A stretch of DNA of 14,385 bases from an uncultured Methanobrevibacter sp. (GTDB lineage: Archaea > Methanobacteriota > Methanobacteria > Methanobacteriales > Methanobacteriaceae), in the NCBI GenBank assembly GCA_904501935.1, contig CAJGDA010000029.1, forward strand, positions 1-14,385, written 5' to 3'. Positions 5,925 to 12,722 of the stretch are shown here, one piece after another. The stretch's first letter is position 1. Each line of letters opens with the position of its first letter. The notes below the pieces were generated by a model. The model was not told the DNA's origin and made no database searches. It saw nothing but the letters and a program-made list of their open reading frames with translations. Made by a program: the position numbers and the translations under genes.

Positions 5925-6146
5925 TTATAAGTCAGCTAAAGCTGCTTTGATAGAATCTGCATCACCAGAAACATCGATTGTATCTGCAGTTGGTTCTAAG
6001 TGAGCAATGTTACATCTTCTGTTTTTAACAGCTTCACCAATTACTTCTACAAAGTTTTCATCGATAATTTCAACGATTGCGCATTTTTCGCCTGCTTCTC
6101 TACCAGCAGTTTTAACACATACTCTACCTACTTCGATTGATGCCAT
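5925..6146 (-). CDS. rpl14e: 50S ribosomal protein L14e (eL14)
   Basis: eL14 is an archaeal/eukaryal large-subunit protein of SH3-like KOW fold. The 73-residue product MASIEVGRVCVKTAGREAGE, then CAIVEIIDENFVEVIG and NRRCNIAHLEPT, matches the short archaeal form with no C-terminal extension. The ATG (6144-6146) directly abuts the cmk stop codon, and its Shine-Dalgarno AAGGTGAT lies inside the end of cmk, so the two genes are translationally linked. The grouping rpl34e-cmk-rpl14e-cbf5 is a recurring archaeal arrangement. Confidence 0.95.
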   Translation of the reverse strand: MASIEVGRVCVKTAGREAGEKCAIVEIIDENFVEVIGEAVKNRRCNIAHLEPTADTIDVSGDADSIKAALADL

Positions 6147-6668
6147 TTATATCACCTTTAATGTTTGAATAATGATTTCTGATATGCTTTCTGGATTAAA
6201 GCTATCAGTATTTACAATTAAATCATAAATATCCATATTACTGATGTCAATATTATGGATTACTTTATACCTTAAGGCTTCGCTTTTTTCACGAGTAATA
6301 ATCTCGACTTTAGCCAAATCAACAGGTTTATCTTCTCTTTGAGCTATCCTTTTAGAACGTACCTCAAATGGAGTCATTAGCCAAAGTTTTAAATCAGCAT
6401 TATCAACAAAAAATGCTGATAATCGTCCTTCGACTATTAAGTTTTCTGCCAATTTAGCTTTTTCAGCTTGCCTTTTATCAATTTCCTTATCAATATCATC
6501 ATTACCTTCAGCAAATTCACTGAATTCGAGAACAGTCATACCCCTTTCTGCAGCCATCTCTCTAAAAATGAATCCTGCAGAGATATAAGGAATATCTAAT
6601 TTTTCGCTTAACACTTCAGCAAGTGTAGTTGTTCCAGTTCCAGCCAATCCGCCGATAGTAATTATCAT
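6147..6668 (-). CDS. cmk: Cytidylate kinase (archaeal type)
   Basis: The enzyme phosphorylates CMP and dCMP with ATP to give the diphosphates for nucleic-acid synthesis; it acts in the cytoplasm. The 173-residue product is of the short archaeal type. It has a P-loop GLAGTGTTT (7-15), the substrate-binding segment DIPYISAGFIFREMA (25-39), LIVEGRLSAFF (77-87) and the lid region RSKRIAQREDKP (104-115). The ATG shares one base with the rpl34e stop (TAATG), so translation is coupled to that gene. A Shine-Dalgarno GAGGC is present inside rpl34e. Its place among ribosomal genes is conserved in archaea and does not indicate a ribosomal role. Confidence 0.94.
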   Translation of the reverse strand: MIITIGGLAGTGTTTLAEVLSEKLDIPYISAGFIFREMAAERGMTVLEFSEFAEGNDDIDKEIDKRQAEKAKLAENLIVEGRLSAFFVDNADLKLWLMTPFEVRSKRIAQREDKPVDLAKVEIITREKSEALRYKVIHNIDISNMDIYDLIVNTDSFNPESISEIIIQTLKVI

Positions 6669-6934
6669 TATTTTCTAGCCTCGTTTTTGAAAATTTTACG
6701 GGCGCAACTTGAGCATAAGTACCCACCATAAGGACGGTTAGGTCTTTTAGCTGTTTTTGATAATTTTCCAATTTCATATGGACGTCCACGAGGAACTCCA
6801 TGTAATACTGCACCACATTCAGCACAAACGTGCTTAGATGGTTTTTTCTTTTTGTATCTTAAAACATTTTCTCCACCAGGAGTGTTTTTATGAACTCTTT
6901 TATATGATCTTGATCTAAACCTATTTGCAGGCAT
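6668..6934 (-). CDS. rpl34e: 50S ribosomal protein L34e (eL34)
   Basis: eL34 is an archaeal/eukaryal large-subunit protein with a zinc ribbon. The 88-residue product begins MPANRFRSRSYKRVHKNTPGG. It has two CxxC pairs (C37/C40 in CAEC and C74/C77 in CSSC) that would bind one zinc ion, and the conserved GVPRGRPYEI and RPNRPYGGYLC blocks. The start ATG (6932-6934) follows TAGGTGATTAA, a strong ribosome binding site. It heads the group rpl34e-cmk-rpl14e after a 115-nt gap from the DUF106 gene. Confidence 0.96.
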   Translation of the reverse strand: MPANRFRSRSYKRVHKNTPGGENVLRYKKKKPSKHVCAECGAVLHGVPRGRPYEIGKLSKTAKRPNRPYGGYLCSSCARKIFKNEARK

Positions 6935-7049
6935 TTAATCACCTATAATAATTTTTAATAATTTAAATAATTGTGTAATAGCGTATTCAAAATAGAATGC
7001 TATAATATTTATTTTTCATTATTAATAAATGTATAGTTTTTTGGGTTAA
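6935..7049 (-). promoter_or_regulatory. Intergenic leader/promoter region of rpl34e with a stem-loop
   Basis: This 115-nt AT-rich gap probably contains the promoter for the rpl34e group. An AT-rich TATA candidate (minus TAAATATTAT, about 7004-7013) lies roughly 75 nt upstream of the ATG. Just below it, a stem-loop pairs ATAGC and ATTC (7003-6995) with GAAT and GCTAT (6988-6978), with a 2-nt bulge and a 6-nt loop. It could be in the leader or at the start point. All assignments are by eye. Confidence 0.35.
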
Positions 7050-7640
7050 TTAGAACCCTTGTTTGAATCCAAGATATTTTCTTAATATCTGACTCATACC
7101 GAAAGTGCAAATGAAATACCATAACAACCAACCAATTCCATATGGAATAGTAGCTTTACCACCATACAGGAAACTTCCAAGCATATGCCAAAATGGAGTC
7201 AAAATTACCCAATATACGGTTCTAGGCAAAATAATAACCAAATCATGGATAGCGGAAGACCTCATCCAAAAGAATATTAAAATAATTGGAACCATAGTTA
7301 CGAACATCGGTTTGAATTGATCAGACATCATAGCAGTTTGCTCTTGCATCATTTGAGTCTGTTGAGCTTGAAGCTCTGCAAGTTTCTTGCCGTCACCTTT
7401 TTTCTGAGCTTCCCTGAGTTCTCTTGATAACTTTCTGCTTTTTTCATTCATTTCATTCATTTTATCCTGATCAACTAAATACTTATTAGCAATAGTTGTA
7501 ATTAATGAAACTAAAAATGCAATAATTAAAACAGTTAAAGCAGGATTAGCAGGATTTGGATCCAAAGCAAGAATTGGATTGAATATTGCATTCAAAACAT
7601 CGAATATCGGCCCAGATATCGGAGCAAAAATGTCAGCCAT
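7050..7640 (-). CDS. DUF106 membrane protein (Oxa1/YidC/EMC3-like insertase)
   Basis: Archaeal DUF106 proteins belong to the Oxa1 superfamily with YidC, EMC3 and TMCO1, and are thought to insert membrane proteins at or beside the Sec translocon. The 196-residue product shows that layout. Membrane segments lie at about 33-55, 110-127 and 165-183. A charged coiled-coil rich in K, E and Q (about 58-105) lies between the first two; in YidC-type proteins such a loop contacts the ribosome or the substrate. The start ATG follows AAGGGGAT, which overlaps the adk stop. Its place just after secY and adk fits a role in membrane protein biogenesis. The family is clear; the insertase activity is inferred from homologues. 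Confidence 0.92.
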   Translation of the reverse strand: MADIFAPISGPIFDVLNAIFNPILALDPNPANPALTVLIIAFLVSLITTIANKYLVDQDKMNEMNEKSRKLSRELREAQKKGDGKKLAELQAQQTQMMQEQTAMMSDQFKPMFVTMVPIILIFFWMRSSAIHDLVIILPRTVYWVILTPFWHMLGSFLYGGKATIPYGIGWLLWYFICTFGMSQILRKYLGFKQGF

Positions 7641-7650
7641 AATTATCCCC

Positions 7651-8211
7651 TTATAAATTTAATACATTTACTAATTTTGAGACTGAAGAATTTAAATGAT
7701 TATCATGGTTTGAAACAATTTTAACGGTAGCTCCTGTTAAAGTTGCATAAGCCATAGAAGTTGCTCTATTCATTTCTTGATGTAATTGAATATCTTTAGC
7801 TTTTTGAACATCTCTTGAACGAGTTTCATCATTTGATCTTCTGTAAATAATCTCATCCGGATTTGCTTCAACTAATATGAAAAGATCTGGTTGTAACTCT
7901 TCTAATACCCAAATTGGGAGTCCTGGTAAAAATCCTGCAGGAGTGTTGATTGTACAGTGTGTATCAACAATAACATTATCATTTTCAGATCTTTCCCTAA
8001 TTTCTTTAGCTGCTTTAGCTTGAATTTCTTTTTGTGTTTCAGCCGGTAATTTTCTTAAAGAATCCCTATCTTCAACAATATTTTCTTTAATAGCAATTTC
8101 AGTCATTATGTCTCCATAATTTAAATGTACATAATCGACTTCTTCAAGTGCTTTATTAAGTAATGTTGTACTTCCAGAACCTGGAATACCAGTTAATACT
8201 ACTAATTTCAT
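7651..8211 (-). CDS. adkA: Adenylate kinase, archaeal type
   Basis: The enzyme interconverts ATP and AMP with two ADP and keeps the adenylate pool balanced. The 186-residue product is of the archaeal family, distinct from bacterial Adk. It opens MKLVVLTGIPGSGSTTL with a P-loop at 8-15. LNYGDIMTEIA (30-40) is the AMP-side segment, VIVDTHCTINTPAGFLPGLP (80-99) the Walker B-like region, and RRSNDETRSRD (124-134) the lid. The ATG follows GAGGGAATAAA at good spacing. It lies 46 nt after secY, and the gap is mostly taken by a terminator-like hairpin, so adk may rely on readthrough from the spc operon. The secY-adk-DUF106 order is typical of archaea. Confidence 0.95.
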   Translation of the reverse strand: MKLVVLTGIPGSGSTTLLNKALEEVDYVHLNYGDIMTEIAIKENIVEDRDSLRKLPAETQKEIQAKAAKEIRERSENDNVIVDTHCTINTPAGFLPGLPIWVLEELQPDLFILVEANPDEIIYRRSNDETRSRDVQKAKDIQLHQEMNRATSMAYATLTGATVKIVSNHDNHLNSSVSKLVNVLNL

Positions 8212-8239
8212 TTTATTCCCTCACATATTGTTAAAATGG

Positions 8240-8268
8240 AAAAAAATAGGAGAAAAATTATTCTCCTA
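8240..8268 (-). terminator. Intrinsic-terminator-like hairpin around the secY stop codon
   Basis: On the minus strand TAGGAGAA (8261-8268) pairs perfectly with TTCTCCTA (8247-8254) around a 6-nt loop that contains the secY TAA (8258-8260). Seven T (8240-8246) follow at once. The 5' arm encodes the last codons of SecY. The form is that of a bacterial intrinsic terminator, unusual in an archaeon where T tracts alone usually suffice. It probably ends most spc-operon transcripts. Confidence 0.6.
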
Positions 8269-9616
8269 AGAATTTTCTAAGAAGTGGATTTGCAGACATG
8301 AGTTGTTCTTGAGCCATTTCTTCATAAAGTTTATGAAGAATACCTACAGTAAGCAATACACCAGTACCCCCACCTAAAGCACCAGTTAAATCTGCAAGGA
8401 AAGCAATAAGACCTACATAAATACCACTTATTATGGTAAGTGCAGGAATATACTTTTTCAAAATTTTATATAATTGACGTTTACTACTTCTAAATCCTGG
8501 TATTTGAATACCTGAACTGTAAAGTTGTTCAGAAATCTTTTTAGCATTTAATCCACTGATTTCTACCCATAACCATGAGAATAACATACAGCATACAATG
8601 AAAAAGATAGCATATACGAGAACGTGAATTGGTTCTGTTACAAACATGTTTAACTTAGGAGTAGACAATAACCAAGCAATCCCATCAACAGCTTTACCCT
8701 TCTCAAGGTGACCTAAAATAGGGAAACCAATTTTTTGGAAAATATTTGCAAATAAAGTAACGTTAACAAGTAATGCACTAGTTAAAATTACCGGCATGTT
8801 ACTTGAGTATACAAATTTCAATGGATATTTACCTACAGATCCCCTAATTCTTCCATGACCTTTCACACTACCGTGAGAAATAGGGATTTCCACTCTCATG
8901 GCCTCACCATAAAGAACAACCATGAACACGATAATGGTTGCAATTAATGGAATCAAAATTGAAAAGTTAAAAGTACCTCCACTAGCAAGTTGGATAAATT
9001 TAGGGATGATACCTGCTAATAAACCATCTGAACCTTTCAAAATACTAAAAGTACCTACAATAATCGCTTGACATACACCAGCAGCAATGAACAAACCAAT
9101 ACCACTTCCGAATCCCCATTTTGAAACAACTTCATCGAGGTAGATAATTATCAATGCTCCAACGACAAGTTGGACAATTAATAAGAATGTGTATGAACCA
9201 TCAATAGGAACTAAGTTACCAGTCAATACCAAAACGCTAGCTTCAAAGACAGTGAATACAATAGAAAGAATCTTTTGAGTAGCTTGGAAATGAGATTTAT
9301 CCTTATGGGAAGATAAATCTAATTCTAAAAGGTTGGAACCAACTAATAATTGTAAAACAATAGATGCAGTAACAATTGGACCAATACCTAAAGTAAGGAT
9401 GGAACCAAAACTTCCAGCCATAACTGCTCTTAATTGAGCAAAAGAATCAATAGCTCCAGGAGCTAAACCATATAATGGAATTTGGGTTAAAATAAAATAC
9501 AAAACTAAAACAAGCCCAGTCCATTTAAGTTTTTCATTGAAATCTTCTCTGTGAACAGGAGATTTGACTTCAGGAATAACTTTAAATATTGGCTCTAAAA
9601 CTTCTAGTGCTGACAT
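8258..9616 (-). CDS. secY: Preprotein translocase subunit SecY (Sec61 alpha)
   Basis: SecY forms the protein-conducting channel of the membrane with SecE and SecG/Sec61 beta. The 452-residue product has about ten hydrophobic segments. The first starts near residue 33 (TGLVLVLYFILTQIPLYGL). The conserved block GSILTLGIGPIVTASIVLQL (71-90) forms TM2 after the plug. The cytoplasmic loop SHGSVKGHGRIRGSVGKYPLKF contacts the ribosome, and the second half includes SGIQIPGFRSSKRQLYKIL and GGGTGVLLTVGILHKLYEEM near the C-terminus. The ATG follows TAGAGGAAAAAT. It is the last gene of the spc operon, as in many prokaryotes. Hairpins overlap both the upstream rpl15 stop and its own stop codon. Confidence 0.97.
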   Translation of the reverse strand: MSALEVLEPIFKVIPEVKSPVHREDFNEKLKWTGLVLVLYFILTQIPLYGLAPGAIDSFAQLRAVMAGSFGSILTLGIGPIVTASIVLQLLVGSNLLELDLSSHKDKSHFQATQKILSIVFTVFEASVLVLTGNLVPIDGSYTFLLIVQLVVGALIIIYLDEVVSKWGFGSGIGLFIAAGVCQAIIVGTFSILKGSDGLLAGIIPKFIQLASGGTFNFSILIPLIATIIVFMVVLYGEAMRVEIPISHGSVKGHGRIRGSVGKYPLKFVYSSNMPVILTSALLVNVTLFANIFQKIGFPILGHLEKGKAVDGIAWLLSTPKLNMFVTEPIHVLVYAIFFIVCCMLFSWLWVEISGLNAKKISEQLYSSGIQIPGFRSSKRQLYKILKKYIPALTIISGIYVGLIAFLADLTGALGGGTGVLLTVGILHKLYEEMAQEQLMSANPLLRKFLGE

Positions 9617-9637
9617 ATTTTTCCTCTAGTAATTAAG

Positions 9638-9665
9638 GAAAAAGCTATAATTCTATAGCTTCTCC
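9638..9665 (-). promoter_or_regulatory. Stem-loop straddling the rpl15 stop codon, before secY
   Basis: On the minus strand AAGCTATA (9654-9661) pairs with TATAGCTT (9642-9649) around a 4-nt loop GAAT. In RNA the stem extends to 12 pairs with two G-U wobbles (9665 with 9638). The rpl15 stop TAG lies in the 3' arm. No separate T tract follows, only the T run within the arm, so it is a weak terminator candidate. It may instead adjust secY translation or protect an RNA end. Confidence 0.45.
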
Positions 9666-10082
9666 TCCTAATTCTTCAATTTTATCAATAGCAGATGCTG
9701 AAAATTGAGGAGCTGAAATTTTGAAGGTTTTAGTAATTTTACCTTTTGCTAAAACTTTATCAAAACCTAATTCAGTTACATCAATCACAATTACATCTCC
9801 TTCTTGAGATGCTTTACCAGTTGCAACTAAATTATCAGCTTGTTCTTCTAAGTAACTTAAATTAACAGCATTGACTTTTTTAATCATTTTTTGAGGTCTT
9901 TTGAAACCGTGTTTACCAAAGTGGTCAGGGTCGTGGATTACAGTCCAAGTCCAATGTTGTTTGCCCATACCAGCTTTTCCTTTACCACCTTTGTTACCTG
10001 CACCTCTACGTTTTTTAGTACAGCCACCACCGTTGGATCTAGAACCTCTTTGTTTGTTAATTTTACGTTTTGTTCTAATCAT
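9645..10082 (-). CDS. rpl15: 50S ribosomal protein L15 (uL15)
   Basis: uL15 binds 23S rRNA in the large-subunit core. The 145-residue product is of the archaeal/eukaryal L27a form: MIRTKRKINKQRGSRSNGGG, then a Gly/Lys-rich rRNA-binding tract GAGNKGGKGKAGMGKQHWTW and HDPDHFGKHGFKRP. It ends in the globular domain with ISAPQFSASAIDKIEELGGE. The ATG follows CAGGTGGATATTT. It lies 15 nt after rpl30 and 28 nt before secY in the usual spc order. Confidence 0.96.
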   Translation of the reverse strand: MIRTKRKINKQRGSRSNGGGCTKKRRGAGNKGGKGKAGMGKQHWTWTVIHDPDHFGKHGFKRPQKMIKKVNAVNLSYLEEQADNLVATGKASQEGDVIVIDVTELGFDKVLAKGKITKTFKISAPQFSASAIDKIEELGGEAIEL

Positions 10083-10097
10083 AAATATCCACCTGAT

Positions 10098-10556
10098 TTA
10101 AAGCATTCTTTTTGCAAGGTCTTTTATTTCTTCTCCCCTGTAACCTAAAGATCCACCTTCGTTGACAGATAAACGGATGTCTTCATATCCTTTTCTTGGA
10201 GGGTGTAAACGGAATACAGGTTTAATTCCAACATCAGCTAATTTAACTTTAGATTCTACTAATGCTTTAGCTAAATCAGCAATATCTTTGTAATCAGTAT
10301 TTTCAGCAACGTATTCATCGGTAACTTTTACATTTCCTGGGAGTCTGCCTCTTTTTGCAATGATAGCAGCTAAAGTCTCTGCATCGATTTCACCCCAGGT
10401 GATGTAATCCTTAGCTTTTTGAAGCATACCTTCATAACTAGGATTTTCTTCAACGATTACTGCGTGGCTGATTCTGTTAAGTCTTAACATATCTAATGTG
10501 TCAGCAATTTTTTGAATGACACCAGTAGTTCCTCTAACTCTAATAACCAAATACAT
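10098..10556 (-). CDS. rpl30: 50S ribosomal protein L30 (uL30)
   Basis: uL30 (eukaryal L7 type) is a large-subunit protein on 23S rRNA. From the chosen start the product has 152 residues, beginning MYLVIRVRGTTGVIQKIADT. LDMLRLNRISHAVIVEENPSY marks the core, and FRLHPPRKGYE the archaeal C-terminal part. An in-frame ATG lies 12 nt further upstream (10566-10568). I prefer the ATG at 10554-10556 because GGTGATT stands 3-4 nt before it, and that sequence would be coding if the upstream ATG were used. The upstream ATG would overlap no gene but almost abuts the rps5 stop. The long C-terminal extension is normal for archaea. Confidence 0.95.
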   Translation of the reverse strand: MYLVIRVRGTTGVIQKIADTLDMLRLNRISHAVIVEENPSYEGMLQKAKDYITWGEIDAETLAAIIAKRGRLPGNVKVTDEYVAENTDYKDIADLAKALVESKVKLADVGIKPVFRLHPPRKGYEDIRLSVNEGGSLGYRGEEIKDLAKRML

Positions 10557-10568
10557 AGTAATCACCAT

Positions 10569-11210
10569 CTAGTAATTGACTCCCATTTTCTTGAGGTCTT
10601 CTTGACTTGCTTTAACGTTACTTAATTCTTTTAAAGCATCGAATACTGCATTAGCAAAGTTAACAGTAGTTTGGGTTTGACCGAAAGTTTGAGACCATAC
10701 GTCTTTAATTCCAGCAAGTTTTAAAATAGTTTTACCAACATCTCCAACTACTAAACCTACACCTGCAGGAGCAGGCATTAATGTAACGGTTACACTACTG
10801 GTTTTACCTTGTACTTTGAAAGGTACTGTGTGTTCTCTTCCACAAACACAACCCCAGTCTCCACAACCTCTTCTTACTTTAATAATGTTGTATTTAGCAT
10901 TATCAACAGCTTTTCTGATTGCAGGACCTACTTCTTTAGCTTTACCTTGGCCTAATCCAACATATCCATCTTTGTTACCTACAGCAACAATTACTCTGAA
11001 ATTAACTTTTCTACCAGATTTATGCATCCTTTGAACTAAGTTAACATCCATTACTTCTTCTTCTAAATCTGGAATTAAGGCATCGACTATTTCTAATTCC
11101 ATAATAGGAAGACCTTTTTCAAAGATTTCATCGATATCAGTAATGGTTCCATCTTTAACTAATTTACCCATTTTAGTTTTAGGTTCCCATTCATCAATAT
11201 TAAAACTCAT
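10569..11210 (-). CDS. rps5: 30S ribosomal protein S5 (uS5)
   Basis: uS5 lies near the mRNA entry and decoding region of the small subunit and supports fidelity. The 213-residue product has the archaeal N-terminal extension. Next comes the double-stranded RNA-binding-like domain with NFRVIVAVGNKDGYVGLGQGKAKE (70-93), then the C-terminal domain with VTVTLMPAPAGVGLVVGDVGKT. A cysteine cluster C116, C121, C123 with H127 lies in RRGCGDWGCVCGREHTVP. Such Cys-rich loops occur in other archaeal S5 proteins and might bind metal; that is inference. The ATG is 2 nt after the rpl18 stop with AGAGGT inside rpl18. Confidence 0.97.
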   Translation of the reverse strand: MSFNIDEWEPKTKMGKLVKDGTITDIDEIFEKGLPIMELEIVDALIPDLEEEVMDVNLVQRMHKSGRKVNFRVIVAVGNKDGYVGLGQGKAKEVGPAIRKAVDNAKYNIIKVRRGCGDWGCVCGREHTVPFKVQGKTSSVTVTLMPAPAGVGLVVGDVGKTILKLAGIKDVWSQTFGQTQTTVNFANAVFDALKELSNVKASQEDLKKMGVNY

Positions 11211-11212
11211 AG

Positions 11213-11794
11213 TTATACCTCTGCCTCATCAATATTCTTAATAGTTTCATCAAAGTTTTCAGGTAAATCTTTAGGATTGAGTCCTCTTTCAAAATACTTT
11301 GAGAATTTCTTAGCAACTTCTTCAGCATCTAAAGATTCTGCATATTCAGCAACATGTTCTCCTCTGATACGTTCATCTTCAGGGAAGATGAAGTCACCGT
11401 GAGGAACTTCTAAACCTGCATCTACTGCACCTTTTAAAGCTGCAAATACTTTAGATCCTTTAATTGGAGATTTTAAACCAATGTCCAAAATTGCGCTTTC
11501 AACACCATTTGCTAAAGCTCTTTTAGCACAAAGATAAGCAGTTAAATAGAATGCACTGAGGTTACCGGTGTTTCCTAAATAACCATAATTAGCTAATTGT
11601 TTACTTACTGCAGAAGCAACGGTGATATCTCCTTCAGGAGCATAATCAATAACTTGAACAGTTGCATGAGAATTAGAAACTCTTACAACTAAACGAGATT
11701 TGTCATAATCGACTAATTTCAATCTAGCTGCATAATCTGTTTTACCTTCCCTTCTTCTTCTGAATGCTACTTTATAGTTAGTTCCATGTGCCAT
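11213..11794 (-). CDS. rpl18: 50S ribosomal protein L18 (uL18)
   Basis: uL18 binds 5S rRNA with uL5 and places it in the central protuberance. The 193-residue product is the longer archaeal/eukaryal L5-type form. MAHGTNYKVAFRRRREGKTD gives the basic N-terminus, YAARLKLVDYDKSRLVVRVSN the rRNA-binding start, and AFYLTAYLCAKRALA and LEVPHGDFIFPEDERIRGEH the later conserved blocks. The ATG lies 2 nt after the rpl19e stop, with AAAGGAGATG inside the end of rpl19e, so the two are translationally coupled. Confidence 0.97.
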   Translation of the reverse strand: MAHGTNYKVAFRRRREGKTDYAARLKLVDYDKSRLVVRVSNSHATVQVIDYAPEGDITVASAVSKQLANYGYLGNTGNLSAFYLTAYLCAKRALANGVESAILDIGLKSPIKGSKVFAALKGAVDAGLEVPHGDFIFPEDERIRGEHVAEYAESLDAEEVAKKFSKYFERGLNPKDLPENFDETIKNIDEAEV

Positions 11795-11796
11795 GT

Positions 11797-12252
11797 TTAT
11801 TCATCTCCTTTAATTAAATCATGGTCACGGGCGTAGTTTCTCATGTAAGATTTACTTCTAAATGCGCCACCCTTAGCCATTTTGTATAATTTACGATAGG
11901 TAGTAGCATCAATAATCTCTTCTTCACGCATTTCTTTAAGGTCTTTTCTTAAAGCTCTTATAGTAGTCATCCATGCTTTTTTCTTAGGAGTACGTGCTTT
12001 TTTAGCTCCTTTTATACTACCTCTACCTTTTCTTTTTCCTTTTGCTTTTTGTTCTTTGATTTTTTTAGATCTGTAGCTACTATTACCTTTTTCAGGTTTT
12101 GCTTTAATAGCTCCATCATTAATTAACTGCTTTACTCCTTCTCTAGTAATCGCCATGGAAACTTCTTCCAATCTTTCTGGATCAATCCATACACGATTAA
12201 GCCCTACTTTGAGAATACTTGCAGCTAATCTTTTTTGAGTTGTAAGATTCAT
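11797..12252 (-). CDS. rpl19e: 50S ribosomal protein L19e (eL19)
   Basis: eL19 is an archaeal/eukaryal large-subunit protein that reaches to the small subunit through an intersubunit bridge. The 151-residue product opens MNLTTQKRLAASILKVG and has NRVWIDPERLEEVSMAITRE. It then has a strongly basic linker (KKIKEQKAKGKRKGRGSIKG) and a C-terminal helix with RDLKEMREEEIIDATTYRKL. Normal length for archaea. The ATG follows GGAGGATTATATAT. It is the first gene after the unusually long, structured gap behind rpl32e, so it may have its own promoter or be the target of a regulatory leader. Confidence 0.96.
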   Translation of the reverse strand: MNLTTQKRLAASILKVGLNRVWIDPERLEEVSMAITREGVKQLINDGAIKAKPEKGNSSYRSKKIKEQKAKGKRKGRGSIKGAKKARTPKKKAWMTTIRALRKDLKEMREEEIIDATTYRKLYKMAKGGAFRSKSYMRNYARDHDLIKGDE

Positions 12253-12378
12253 ATATATAATCCTCCATATTCAGCTTAGCTGATAAATTTAGACAATATC
12301 TAAATTCCCTTTTTATTAATTTAATTTAACAGTCAAATCAATTCATTATAAACCCCGGAATTGAATGACTTATAAGAT
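12253..12378 (-). promoter_or_regulatory. Structured 126-nt gap between rpl32e and rpl19e
   Basis: Elsewhere in this operon genes overlap or lie within about 30 nt, but here 126 nt separate two genes and hold three dyads. Read 5' to 3' on the minus strand, the first pairs 12358-12364 with 12338-12344 (7 bp) and 12366-12370 with 12331-12335 (5 bp). It has a 1x2 internal loop and a 13-nt loop that includes TTTATAAT. The second pairs 12299-12306 with 12286-12293 (8 bp AATTTAGA/TCTAAATT, 5-nt loop). The third is the dyad TCAGCT-A-AGCTGA (12271-12283), which ends about 6 nt before the rpl19e GGAGG. The TTTATAAT (12345-12352) may be an internal TATA box. Pairings are seen; promoter or regulatory function is inferred. 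Confidence 0.5.
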
Positions 12379-12708
12379 TTATTTATTTAAAACTTTTATA
12401 CCAAGTTCTGATGCTTTTTCTAACATCAAAGCTTTTTTCCTTTTCCCGATAGAAGCGCTTATTCTTGCAGCATCAACTGCTGGATCTAAGTCTTCTAATT
12501 CTTGCATATTGTGAACAAGAACATCATTATATCCTGAAGGGTGTAAATTCCTAATAGCTCTAGGAGTTCTGTAACCAATAGCTGGCATAGCAGGTTTACC
12601 CGCTTCATATCTTCTCATTTTACTGGTTTTACCTCTAGGGCGTCTCCATTTGATTCCAAGTTTTTTATAACGAGCATATTCTTGTCTTTTAAATCTTTTG
12701 TTAGCCAT
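12379..12708 (-). CDS. rpl32e: 50S ribosomal protein L32e (eL32)
   Basis: eL32 is an archaeal/eukaryal large-subunit protein. The 109-residue product has KRQEYARYKKLGIKWRRPRG near the N-terminus, IGYRTPRAIRNLHPSGYNDV in the middle and ASIGKRKKALMLEKASELGI near the end, all family blocks. It appears to lack the basic N-terminal stretch of about 20 residues found in many archaeal L32e proteins. The start is firm: a TAA lies directly upstream in frame, and GGTGAT precedes the ATG. The stop is followed by the structured gap before rpl19e. Confidence 0.95.
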   Translation of the reverse strand: MANKRFKRQEYARYKKLGIKWRRPRGKTSKMRRYEAGKPAMPAIGYRTPRAIRNLHPSGYNDVLVHNMQELEDLDPAVDAARISASIGKRKKALMLEKASELGIKVLNK

Positions 12709-12722
12709 TTAAATCACCAAAT

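Noticed and set aside
6616..6825. Minus-strand open frame across the rpl34e-cmk junction
   Set aside because: Alternate frame of two confident genes that already overlap as TAATG.
7105..7320. Plus-strand open frame antisense to DUF106
   Set aside because: Shadow frame with no start signal.
9891..10148. Two plus-strand open frames antisense to rpl15
   Set aside because: Low-complexity mirror of the Gly/Lys-rich L15 codons.
10557..10568. Longer rpl30 start at 10568
   Set aside because: The GGTGATT in this stretch is the ribosome binding site for the ATG at 10556.
10816..11034. Plus-strand open frame antisense to rps5
   Set aside because: Shadow of rps5 codons with no support.
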